The position numbers and the translations under genes were made by a program. From contig VXMF01000002.1 of the NCBI GenBank assembly GCA_009841225.1, positions 191,426 to 255,425 on the forward strand: DNA of 64,000 bases, in the 5' to 3' direction. The notes below the pieces were generated by a model. It was not told the DNA's origin. It was given only the letters and a program-made list of their open reading frames with translations, and did no database searches. The DNA is from Terriglobia bacterium (GTDB taxonomy: Bacteria; Acidobacteriota; Terriglobia; Bryobacterales; UBA6623). Shown in pieces: positions 1-8,076 of this stretch (position 1 is its first letter; each line of letters opens with the position of its first letter).

Positions 1-348
1 CCCCGGGCGGATTGCATTGGCAATCCGGCAGGCCCGAGAACGGTTGAGCAGTTCTTCAACACGTCGGCCTTCGCAATCTCCGAGAACGGAACGTTCGGAA
101 GCTGCGGCGTGGCTGCGCTGAGTGGCTGGCCGCATCACAACTTCGACCTTTCCCTGTTCAAGAACTTCGGGCTGGGTGAAGACGCCAAGCTGCAGATGCG
201 GTGGGAGTTCTTCAACGCATTCAATACGCCTCAGTTCGACAATCCCGAGAACCGGGTGCACAACGGCCGGTTCGGCAGGACTACCCGCGTGCTCGATCCC
301 CTGCGGGAAGGCCGGGTGATTCAGTTCGGGCTGAAGTTCATCTTCTAG
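1..348 (+). CDS. TonB-dependent receptor, Oar-like (C-terminal part)
   Basis: The window opens inside this gene; frame 1 is open from the first base to the TAG at 346-348 and gives the last 115 residues. The visible part is the end of an outer-membrane beta-barrel: alternating strands such as FDLSLFKNFGLG and LQMRWEFFNAFNTPQFDNP, ending in KFIF with the C-terminal phenylalanine typical of outer-membrane proteins. The phrase around FNAFNTPQF is characteristic of the large carboxypeptidase-regulatory TonB receptors that are abundant in Acidobacteriota. The substrate cannot be told. The plug and most of the barrel lie outside the window. A strong hairpin follows the stop codon, so this is probably the last gene of its transcript. 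Confidence 0.85.
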   Translation, partial: PRADCIGNPAGPRTVEQFFNTSAFAISENGTFGSCGVAALSGWPHHNFDLSLFKNFGLGEDAKLQMRWEFFNAFNTPQFDNPENRVHNGRFGRTTRVLDPLREGRVIQFGLKFIF

Positions 349-352
349 CAAC

Positions 353-392
353 GCCGCCAGCCGCCCGGATCCGCGTCCGGGCGGCTGGCGGC
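353..392 (+). terminator. Perfect 17-bp hairpin, probable terminator
   Basis: Arms 353-369 and 376-392 are exact reverse complements (17 bp, almost all G/C) with a 6-base loop. It starts 4 bases after the stop codon of the TonB receptor. No T-run follows, so it may act with Rho, or as a transcript-end stabiliser, or weakly as an intrinsic terminator. Confidence 0.7.
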
Positions 393-430
393 CCGGGAGT
401 CTTGGCCGCTTCGCGAGGCCCGCTCGCGGA

Positions 431-1840
431 ATGTGCGAAGCTGCAAGTCGAGCGCAGATGCCGACAGAACCATCCTCCCGCGGAGATAGCGAACCGGGCC
501 TGATCCGAGGCCTGGGGCTGAAGGAAGCCGTCTCGGCCAACGTGGTCGAGATGCTGGGAATCGGCCCCTTCATCACGATCCCAATCCTGATCGCCGCCAT
601 GGACGGCCCGCACGCCATGCTGGGGTGGCTGCTCGGGGCTGCGCTGGCCGTCTGCGACGGCCTGGTCTGGGCAGAGCTGGGGGCCGCGATGCCGGGAGCG
701 GGAGGCTCCTACGTCTACCTCCGGGAAGCCTACGGCCCGCAGAAGATGGGCCAGCTGATGTCGTTTCTCTTCGTCTGGATGATCTTCTTCACCGCGCCGC
801 TCTCGGTTGCGACCGGAGCTGTCGGGTTCGCCCAGTACACCCAATACCTCGGGCCCGAACTCTCGCCCCTGACCATCCAATTCATCGCCGTGGGCCTGTG
901 CCTGGTCATCACCTACGCGCTTTACCGCGGCATTCAGACCATCGGCCGGCTCTCGTTCATCCTCATGCTGGTCGCCGTAGGAACGATTCTCTGGGTGATC
1001 CTCTCCGGGCTGTTCAACATCCGGGGCGAGCTGCTCACGGACGTTCCCGACGGAGCCTTCTCGTTCTCGTGGGGCTTCGTGAAGGGCCTCGGAGGCGCTG
1101 CTCTGATCGGCATCTACGGATACGGTGGCTACAACAACATCTGTTTCTTGGGGGGCGAGGTCAGGAATCCGAGCCGGAACATTCCTTTCGCGGTCATCGC
1201 CTCAATCGCCATCGTGGCGCTCCTGTACATCTTCCTGAACACAACGATCCTCGGCGTCGTTCCGTGGAGGGACGCGATGGAATCCCAGCACGTCGTTTCG
1301 GACTTCATGGAGATCGTCTACGGGCCTTGGGCGGCCCATCTGCTCACCTATCTCGTCCTGGCGGCATCAGCTGCTTCCGTTTTCGCCCTGCTCCTCGGCT
1401 ATTCGAGAATCCCGTATGCGGCCGCCAGGGACCGGCGGTTCTTCTCGGTGTTCGGCAAGCTGCATCCGACCAAGCGATTCCCGCACGTCTCTCTGCTGAC
1501 GCTCGGCCTCGGCTCGACAGTGTTCTGCTTCCTTGATCTCGGCAACATTATCCAGGCACTCATCGTGATCCAGGTCATCGTCCAGGTGCTGGGGCAGATT
1601 GTTGCCGTGACGCTGATCCGGAAGTACAGGCCCGACATTCACCGCCCGTTCCAAATGTGGGGGTATCCGATCCCGAGCCTGGTGGCGATGGTCCTTTGGC
1701 TTCTCGTGCTCGTCTCGACAGGGGTCACCATCGTGGCGCTGGGGCTGCTGGTACTAGCGCTGGGAATCGGCCTCTACTTGCTCAGAGCCTACCGGCTCAG
1801 CGAATGGCCGTTTGCCCGGTCGGCGCTTGGCGAATCGTAA
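431..1840 (+). CDS. APC-family amino acid permease
   Basis: A 469-residue inner-membrane carrier of the amino acid-polyamine-organocation superfamily. About twelve hydrophobic segments are visible. The N-terminal half has the family pattern: GLGLKEAVSANVVEMLGIGPF in helix 1, then AELGAAMPGAGGSYVYLREAYG in helices 2-3, which matches the conserved G-G-x-Y-x-Y region. It presumably imports an amino acid or a related cation by proton symport; the substrate cannot be inferred. The ATG at 458 (MPTEPSSRG) is an equally good start, since neither has a clear ribosome site. The 3' end overlaps the convergent FG-GAP gene by 44 bases. No operon partner is evident. Confidence 0.88.
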   Translation: MCEAASRAQMPTEPSSRGDSEPGLIRGLGLKEAVSANVVEMLGIGPFITIPILIAAMDGPHAMLGWLLGAALAVCDGLVWAELGAAMPGAGGSYVYLREAYGPQKMGQLMSFLFVWMIFFTAPLSVATGAVGFAQYTQYLGPELSPLTIQFIAVGLCLVITYALYRGIQTIGRLSFILMLVAVGTILWVILSGLFNIRGELLTDVPDGAFSFSWGFVKGLGGAALIGIYGYGGYNNICFLGGEVRNPSRNIPFAVIASIAIVALLYIFLNTTILGVVPWRDAMESQHVVSDFMEIVYGPWAAHLLTYLVLAASAASVFALLLGYSRIPYAAARDRRFFSVFGKLHPTKRFPHVSLLTLGLGSTVFCFLDLGNIIQALIVIQVIVQVLGQIVAVTLIRKYRPDIHRPFQMWGYPIPSLVAMVLWLLVLVSTGVTIVALGLLVLALGIGLYLLRAYRLSEWPFARSALGES

Positions 1841-3578
1841 TTTCCCTGCCCGCCTCGACGTCACGCAACACCGAGACCTCGCCTGCAGGCCAGCGCACTT
1901 CCACCGAGTCCGCCTTCGTGCGGGGTCCGAGCCCGAAGTGCAGGACCAGCTCGTCCTGAGAGAGGTAGCTCCCGCCGCTCCGCACTTCGCGCAGCTGCCG
2001 CAGATCACCGGACCGGACCCTGACCTGAGCGCCCAGAGCGAGGCGGTTTGAACCCGACCCGATAAGGCGGATCCTGAGGTGATGGTTTCCGCCGCCGCTT
2101 TCGTTCCAGAACAGGGCTGGCGCGGCGTCGATGTTGCTGAGCACCACGTCCAGCCTCCCGTCTCGGTCGAAATCGGCGCTTGCCGCCCCGCGGCTGGACT
2201 GCTCGCGATCCAGACGCAGGAGGCCTGACTGCTGCTCGAATCGACCGCCTCCAAGATTCCGGAAAAGAAGGCTTTCCTGGCGGTACGGGGCAATGGACGA
2301 CTCTTGGAGCTGATCGACGTTCGGAAAGACGTGGCCGTTCGCCACGAAGATGTCGAGCCAGCCGTCGTTGTCAAAGTCTCCGAACAGCGTTCCCCAGCCA
2401 ACGTAGGGCAACGTCGGTCGGTCCAAGCCTGACCGGGTCGTGACATCCGAGAAGTTGAGCTCGCCTTCGTTCCGGTACAGCGTGTTGTATTCCTCGGAGA
2501 AGTGTGTGACGTAAAGGCCAAACCGGCCCTGGTTGAGATAGTCTCCCGCAGCGACCCCCATGCCGGCCTGCTCGACCCCGTGGGCGTTGAATGCCAGGCC
2601 CGAAAGGAGCCCGAGTTCCTCGAACGTCGCGTTGCCCAAGTTCCTGTAGAAGAGGTTGGGTGTCGAGTCGTTGGCCACGAACAGGTCGGGCAGGCCGTCC
2701 TCATCCAGATTCACGAAGACTGCCCCGAGCCCGAAATAGCCTTCCGCGTCGTCCAAGCCGCTAGCACGGGAGCCTTGCTCAAAGGTGCCGTCTCCTTGGT
2801 TCACGAAGAAGGAGTCCCCTGCGCCCTTGAGTCCCCGTGGTCCGCACATCACCGGCAGGCCCATGTACTTGCAGCCCAGGCCGGGCCCTCCCATCGAGCC
2901 GTAGGCAGGACTTCCCGGCTCCGGAAGATTGGCCGGGTCCAGCTCGATGTAGTTGGCGACGAACAGGTCGAGGTCGCCGTCCAGATCGACATCAGACCAG
3001 GCCGAGCCGGTCGACCACCGGGGGTCGCTCACGCCCGCCTGCTCGGTGACGTCGGCGAACGTTCCATCCCCTTGGTTGCGCAAGAGCTGGTTGGGCCCGT
3101 AGGACGTGACGTAGAGATCGGGAAGACCATCGGAGTCGTAGTCGGTCACCGAGCAGCCCATGCCCCAGTAACCATTCCCAGCCGCTCCGGCAGCCCGCGT
3201 GACCTCCTCGAACCGGCGCTCGCCCACATTCCGGAACAGGGCATGACTCACGCGCGACGGGCGGCCCTCCCGGAAGCTCTCCAAGTGTCCGCCGTTCACA
3301 AAATAGAGGTCCGGCAGACCGTCCGAATCGTAGTCGATCACACACACGCCGGCAGAATTCGCTTCGACGATGTAGCGCTTCTCCCGATCGCCGCTGATCA
3401 GTCGGAACTCGCCCAAGCCAGCCGCCCCCGCTGATTCCAGGAACCGCAGTTGCGACCAGGCACGGCATGGCAACGAAGGAGCGAGATGGGCCGACAACAC
3501 GACGACTGCAGCCAGCAGGGAGCAACCCGTGCGATGCACGCAAATCACCGGCCTAAAGATTCGTGGTGTAGCTCGCAT
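1797..3578 (-). CDS. FG-GAP/VCBS repeat protein with ASPIC/UnbV C-terminal domain (CRTAC1 family)
   Basis: A 593-residue exported protein. The N-terminus is a long signal-like segment (hydrophobic around residues 19-34). The middle contains repeated FG-GAP blades with calcium-binding D-x-D-x-D-G loops, for example DYDSDGLPDLYF, DVDLDGDLDLFVANY, NLDEDGLPDLFVAND and DFDNDGWLDIFVANGH, which would build an integrin-like beta-propeller. The last ~85 residues (HHLRIRLIGSGSNRLALGA to EVRWPAGEVSVL) match the ASPIC/UnbV domain. The biochemical role of this family is not established; these proteins are numerous in Acidobacteriota, often next to TPR proteins, as here, where the TPR gene is divergent. 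Surface or periplasmic location is inferred. Confidence 0.88.
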   Translation of the reverse strand: MRATPRIFRPVICVHRTGCSLLAAVVVLSAHLAPSLPCRAWSQLRFLESAGAAGLGEFRLISGDREKRYIVEANSAGVCVIDYDSDGLPDLYFVNGGHLESFREGRPSRVSHALFRNVGERRFEEVTRAAGAAGNGYWGMGCSVTDYDSDGLPDLYVTSYGPNQLLRNQGDGTFADVTEQAGVSDPRWSTGSAWSDVDLDGDLDLFVANYIELDPANLPEPGSPAYGSMGGPGLGCKYMGLPVMCGPRGLKGAGDSFFVNQGDGTFEQGSRASGLDDAEGYFGLGAVFVNLDEDGLPDLFVANDSTPNLFYRNLGNATFEELGLLSGLAFNAHGVEQAGMGVAAGDYLNQGRFGLYVTHFSEEYNTLYRNEGELNFSDVTTRSGLDRPTLPYVGWGTLFGDFDNDGWLDIFVANGHVFPNVDQLQESSIAPYRQESLLFRNLGGGRFEQQSGLLRLDREQSSRGAASADFDRDGRLDVVLSNIDAAPALFWNESGGGNHHLRIRLIGSGSNRLALGAQVRVRSGDLRQLREVRSGGSYLSQDELVLHFGLGPRTKADSVEVRWPAGEVSVLRDVEAGREITIRQAPTGQTAIR

Positions 3579-3772
3579 GCTGCCGTTGCGGCCATCCCCT
3601 CGTCACGACTCTGATCTGGGTAAGTTCCCGCGTTCCAACAAGAAGCAACGCTCACCTTTGGGCCTTGGCAGCGCGAGAGAACCCGCCACAAACGAGTTCA
3701 GTATAGTCGCCAACGCTCGAACTCATCGCGATCGCCTGCCCGTCTGAAGAGGGCTCGGACCGGGGGATACCG

Positions 3773-3778
3773 TACACT
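3773..3778 (+). promoter_or_regulatory. Possible -10 element (TACACT) for the TPR operon
   Basis: TACACT lies 6 bases before the GTG start at 3785, which would put the transcription start at or next to the first codon. No convincing -35 hexamer is seen. Assigned by eye only. Confidence 0.3.
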
Positions 3779-3784
3779 GACAAC

Positions 3785-5572
3785 GTGCTGGCTCCTCTGT
3801 GCAAGGGTAGCCACGACGGGACACTCTTCAGGCTCGTCAATAAGGACTCAGCCCGTCGAGCCGTGTGGACTTGTACCGTTGCGTCCGCGGTGCTGGGCAG
3901 CTTGCTGCCGCTCGTTGGGATGCCGCAGCTGCGAATCCCCGCGGAGTCGGTCACGGAGTTCGAGCAAGCCGTTGCGCATTTTCAAGCGGGAAACTACGAG
4001 GCGGCTCTGCGGCAGACTGAGCCTCTCGGGCGCCGTCATCCGGACGTCGCCGAGATCCAGCACTTGCTAGCGATAGTCCTCGACCTCAACCGGAGGCCGG
4101 AAGAGGCCAACCAGCACTTTCGGCGAGCCGTCGAACTCGAGCCACAGTCGGTCGGGTTTCGGACCAACTTCGGCGCGAGCCTGATGCGCCTTGGGCAAGC
4201 ATCGGAAGCGGAACGCCAGTTTCGCCACGCTCTGGAACTGGAACCGAACCATCCGACGGCAAGCTTCAATCTGGGGACCACCCTCTTGCAGCAGGGGCGA
4301 CCGGGAGAAGCTCTTCGTTGGCTGGAAGAGGCATACTCAATCCAGCCCAATGTCTATCAGAACGCCTATCAGCTCGCCTACTGTCGTTTCCTGCTCGGCA
4401 AGTACGAGGCGACAGACACGCTCCTGACGAGACTCGCAGGTCCGGCCGATTCCCGAGCAGAACTGCAGCTCTTGCAAGCACTCACGGATCGTGCGCTCGG
4501 GCGCTCCGACCGAGCGGACGAGGTCGTGCAAGCGATCAGGCCGATGCTCGACGGTCAGCCCGAGCTGGAATTCCAGCTGGCGCTGCTGCTGTTGAATCAG
4601 GACATGGCCGCACATTCCGAGGAACTGCTCCGATCCGTGGCAAGACGGCTACCGGCGTCCTACCCGGCCCATTTCAATCTCGCCGTCGCTCAGAACAGGC
4701 TAGGCAAGCTGCCCGAGGCCATCGGGACGGCGAAGTCCGCGCTCGCCCTCGAGGAGACATCGGAGGTCCACTTGCTTCTGGGAGACCTGCTCGAGTCGCA
4801 GGGCCAGCCTCTCGAGGCCGTGACACACTTCCAGAAGGCGGTCACGCTCGATCCCAATGCCGACAATTACTTCGCGCTCGGGTACGAGTTCCTGACTCAC
4901 TGGAACTGGGAGGCCGCGGCACGGGTCTTTTCCGAGGGCCTCAAGAGGATGCCCGACTCCTGGAACCTCTGGATCGGCGCGGGAGCGGCAGAGCTCGGTC
5001 TGACCCGGTACGAGGAGGCGACGCGCGCCTTCCTGAACGCCGTGAGACTGAGGCCCGAGGAGATGATGGGATTCCACCTCCTATCTCAAGCGTTCGATCG
5101 GTCAGACGAGGCTTTCGACAGTGCCCTGCTCTCATTCCGGCAGCTCCTCGAGCGCGCTCCGACGGATCCGTTGGCTCGATACTTCGAGGCGCTGGCGACG
5201 CTCCGCCAAGCTTCGCGATCAGGTGACTCCGACGAAGTCGCGACACGGGTTGACACACTGGCCGAACTCACCCGGGAAAACCCGCAATTCTTGGAAGCCC
5301 AGCTGCTGCTGGGCGAAATCCAATTCGAACTTCAGAAGTGGCCGGCCGCTGTCGAGGTGTTACAGCAGGCCGTCCGCCTCGCGCCGGATCATCTATTGGC
5401 CCACTATCGGCTCGGACTCGCGCTGCAGAGGACCGGCCAAGCGCAGCAGGCCCGACAGATGCTCCAGCGGTACCGGGATCTGAAGGCCGAGGAGGACCGA
5501 ACTGTCGGCGGGAGAGTCGCTGCGACCACCCGGTTCATCGTCGAGATGAAGCAGGATGACAGGCGCCGCTAA
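3785..5572 (+). CDS. Tetratricopeptide-repeat protein, membrane-anchored or exported
   Basis: A 595-residue protein starting at GTG. A single hydrophobic segment near residues 27-45 may be an anchor or a signal. The rest is almost wholly 34-residue TPR units, recognisable by W/L-G-Y-A-P spacing: AVAHFQAGNYEAALRQTEPLG, AEIQHLLAIVLDLNRRPEEA, TASFNLGTTLLQQGRPGEAL and AHYRLGLALQRTGQAQQAR. TPR arrays bind other proteins; no partner can be named. A TACACT element ends only 6 bases before the GTG, so the transcript may be leaderless. The 3' end overlaps the PfkB gene by 17 bases, which places it first in a TPR-kinase-glycosidase operon. It is divergent from the FG-GAP/ASPIC gene. Confidence 0.85.
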   Translation: MLAPLCKGSHDGTLFRLVNKDSARRAVWTCTVASAVLGSLLPLVGMPQLRIPAESVTEFEQAVAHFQAGNYEAALRQTEPLGRRHPDVAEIQHLLAIVLDLNRRPEEANQHFRRAVELEPQSVGFRTNFGASLMRLGQASEAERQFRHALELEPNHPTASFNLGTTLLQQGRPGEALRWLEEAYSIQPNVYQNAYQLAYCRFLLGKYEATDTLLTRLAGPADSRAELQLLQALTDRALGRSDRADEVVQAIRPMLDGQPELEFQLALLLLNQDMAAHSEELLRSVARRLPASYPAHFNLAVAQNRLGKLPEAIGTAKSALALEETSEVHLLLGDLLESQGQPLEAVTHFQKAVTLDPNADNYFALGYEFLTHWNWEAAARVFSEGLKRMPDSWNLWIGAGAAELGLTRYEEATRAFLNAVRLRPEEMMGFHLLSQAFDRSDEAFDSALLSFRQLLERAPTDPLARYFEALATLRQASRSGDSDEVATRVDTLAELTRENPQFLEAQLLLGEIQFELQKWPAAVEVLQQAVRLAPDHLLAHYRLGLALQRTGQAQQARQMLQRYRDLKAEEDRTVGGRVAATTRFIVEMKQDDRRR

Positions 5573-6530
5573 TCCTGACCGGCTGGTATGCGCGGGAGAA
5601 TTCTTCACGGATCTGATCTTCTCGGATCTGGAAGAGCTTCCGAGCTTGGGCCGAGAACTCAAGACCGACGATTTTGCGATCTCGATCGGCGGTGGCGCCG
5701 CGATCACCGCCACCGCGGCGGCTCTCCTCGGTCGACCGACAGAGCTGGTCACGGTCTGGGGCTCCTCCGTCTTGGACCGGGAAGCCCGGACTCAGCTTGA
5801 GGCGTCCGGGGTGTCCTGCTCCTTGGCTCAGATTCGACCGGATCTCAGATGCGGTGTCACGGTGGCAGTTTCGACCCGGCAGGATCGCTACTTCCTGACC
5901 TATCCCGGTGCCAGCCGAGCCGTGGAGCAGCACCTGCTCGAGGAAGCAATCCTCGAGCGCATCGGGCGCTCCGGGCACGTCCATTTCGCGCTGACGCCCG
6001 GCTCGTGGGGCGCGTTCCGGAACGCGGTACGACAACTCCGGAACGGCGGATCCACGGTTTCGTGGGATCTCGGCTGGAATCCAGAGGCTGGTCGCTCTCC
6101 GGCCTTCCGCGATCTCTGCCGGGAACTGGACGTGGTGTTCTTAAATGAGATTGAGGCATGCAAGTACGCCGACGCAGCGTCGGCCCGCGAGGCGCTAGCC
6201 TATTTCTCGCACGCGGACAACACCGTGGTCATCAAGCTGGGAGCGGCGGGCGCGCTGGCGTCACAGAACGCATCGCCGCCTGTTTGCACGGAAGCGCTCG
6301 ATGTCGAGGCGGTCGAGAGCACGGGGGCAGGTGACGCATTTGACGGCGGGTTTCTGCACGCGTGGATGGCGCGCAAGTCGCTGCAAGAGGCCCTTCTCGC
6401 AGGAAATGTCTGCGGCGGACTGTCGACCCGCTCGCCGGGCGGCGTGAATGCACTGCCGGGCCGCTCGGAATTCGACCAACAGATCGAGGGGCTTGAGCGT
6501 CGGCGGGCTGCTGGGACTGAACACGAATGA
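5556..6530 (+). CDS. PfkB-family carbohydrate kinase
   Basis: A 324-residue cytosolic sugar kinase of the ribokinase fold. The N-terminal region holds the glycine-rich sugar-binding motif (SIGGGAAITATAAALLG, residues ~46-62), and the C-terminal PfkB signature STGAGDAFDGGFLHAW carries the catalytic base at about D260 and the anion hole formed by GAGD. It transfers phosphate from ATP to a sugar or sugar-like hydroxyl group; the substrate is unknown. It overlaps the TPR gene by 17 bases and the glycosidase gene by 4 (ATGA), so the three are translationally coupled. The pairing with a family 4 glycosidase suggests it phosphorylates a sugar upstream or downstream of that enzyme, which is inference. 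Confidence 0.88.
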   Translation: MTGAANPDRLVCAGEFFTDLIFSDLEELPSLGRELKTDDFAISIGGGAAITATAAALLGRPTELVTVWGSSVLDREARTQLEASGVSCSLAQIRPDLRCGVTVAVSTRQDRYFLTYPGASRAVEQHLLEEAILERIGRSGHVHFALTPGSWGAFRNAVRQLRNGGSTVSWDLGWNPEAGRSPAFRDLCRELDVVFLNEIEACKYADAASAREALAYFSHADNTVVIKLGAAGALASQNASPPVCTEALDVEAVESTGAGDAFDGGFLHAWMARKSLQEALLAGNVCGGLSTRSPGGVNALPGRSEFDQQIEGLERRRAAGTEHE

Positions 6531-7897
6531 AACTTACGATCATCGGAGGGGCTGGGGTAAGGGTTCCGCTTGTAACCAACGGCCTCTTCCGCGAAGGGAC
6601 GGGCATCGCAGTCGACGAGCTGGCGCTGTTCGACACGAACACGGAGCGAGCTGCGACGATCGCACGCATCTCCGAGGCCATGGCGCGACGCGCCGGCGGC
6701 AAGCTTCGCGTGTCGCTGCCCCGCTCCTTGGACGAAGCGCTCGAAGGGTGCTCGTTCGTCGTCTCCAGCATTCGGGTGGGGGGAATCAACGGCCGGATCC
6801 GCGACGAACGGATCGCGCTCGAGCACGGCCTCCCCGGGCAGGAAACGGTCGGCCCCGGAGGGTTCGCCCTCGCGCTGCGAACGATTCCCGTCCTTGTGAA
6901 CTATGGCCGACGAGTGGCCGAGCGCGCCCCGCAGGCGTGGATGATCAATTTCACGAATCCCGTCGGGATCATGGCCGAGGCCTTCATCCGCGAAGGGATT
7001 TCGGCCCGCTGTATCGGAGTCTGCGACACGCCTCGGGAGCAATTCCTGCATGTGGCCGAAGCGCTGGAGGTTCCGCTTGAAGCGGCATACTTCGACTACC
7101 TCGGGCTGAATCACCTGGGTTGGATTCGGGCCGTTTTGGTGCATGGCCACGACGTATTGCAGGATCTGATTGCGTCTGACGAGGCATTGGACCGGGCGTA
7201 CCCGCTTCGTCTGTTCTCGAAGTCGTTTCTCCGAGGCTTGCGCCTTCTCCCTACCGAGTACCTCTTCTACTACTACTCCAACCACGAGGCATTCCGCAGG
7301 ACCGTGACGGCTGGAAACACCCGAGGGGGGCTGATCCGGGAACTCGAGGGCCCGCTCATGCAGTCGGTCGCCGAGGCCCGCCGAGACGAGCGGAGGATCC
7401 TTGCGGCGTATGACCTCTATCTCGCGCGTCGCAACGCCTCCTACATGGCGATCGAAACAGGTGGATCAGTCGAATCAGGCCGCGTTGACGAAGCCAGAGC
7501 GAACCTGTACCAGAGCGCGGCAGGCTACGAGCGGATCGCGCTCGATGTCATCGGTGCGATCCACAACAACCAAGCGAGGGTCATGCCTGTCGACGTGGCG
7601 AATCAAGGGGCTATACAAGACCTCGATAGCGCGACCGCCGTGGAAGTGCCCTGCGCCATCGACGCCAATGGCGCTCGACCTCTCGCTGCCGGGCGTCTGC
7701 CCGGCCAGATCCGAGACCTGCTCTTCCGGGTCAAGGAATTCGAGCGGATCACCGTGGACGCAGCGCTGCGAGGCTCGCGTTCCCTTGCCATCGATGCACT
7801 CGCTGCCAATCCCTTAGTGGAGCACCGCGAGCTCGCCGAGAAACTAGTGCTCGAGTATCAAGGGGCTCATGCGCCGATGTTGGACCACCTGTCCTAG
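6527..7897 (+). CDS. Glycoside hydrolase family 4 (6-phospho-beta-glucosidase-like)
   Basis: A 456-residue NAD- and metal-dependent glycosidase. The N-terminus has the Rossmann motif (LTIIGGAGVRVP) with an acidic residue closing the second strand (LFDTN). Family 4 landmarks follow: SSIRVGG, GQETVGPGGF, the NFTNPVGIM strand, the metal-binding cysteine in GVCDTP (C166) and the metal-binding histidine in LGLNHLGW (H196). These enzymes cleave by oxidation, elimination and reduction, usually acting on 6-phosphorylated disaccharides, although some members take unphosphorylated substrates. No PTS genes are present nearby, so how a phosphorylated substrate would arise is unclear; the PfkB kinase immediately upstream is the obvious candidate. 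Starts inside the kinase stop codon. Confidence 0.88.
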   Translation: MKLTIIGGAGVRVPLVTNGLFREGTGIAVDELALFDTNTERAATIARISEAMARRAGGKLRVSLPRSLDEALEGCSFVVSSIRVGGINGRIRDERIALEHGLPGQETVGPGGFALALRTIPVLVNYGRRVAERAPQAWMINFTNPVGIMAEAFIREGISARCIGVCDTPREQFLHVAEALEVPLEAAYFDYLGLNHLGWIRAVLVHGHDVLQDLIASDEALDRAYPLRLFSKSFLRGLRLLPTEYLFYYYSNHEAFRRTVTAGNTRGGLIRELEGPLMQSVAEARRDERRILAAYDLYLARRNASYMAIETGGSVESGRVDEARANLYQSAAGYERIALDVIGAIHNNQARVMPVDVANQGAIQDLDSATAVEVPCAIDANGARPLAAGRLPGQIRDLLFRVKEFERITVDAALRGSRSLAIDALAANPLVEHRELAEKLVLEYQGAHAPMLDHLS

Positions 7898-8076
7898 CCC
7901 GATCAGGTTGCGCTACTGCGGATGCCCGCCGCCACTAGACGACCTGGAGCCAGGACCGGCCCCGAATCTGTCTCTCGCCGATGCGCCTCCAATGACTGGA
8001 CGGAGTGGGATTCCGACCCTACACTGAAGCTGCCGTGCAGGGATTCCTGTGTCGGTCGGAGTTTGAGGAGAATGCA

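Noticed and set aside
6200..7285. 361-codon minus-strand frame opposite the PfkB and glycosidase genes
   Set aside because: No recognisable motif; lies opposite two genes with clear catalytic motifs.
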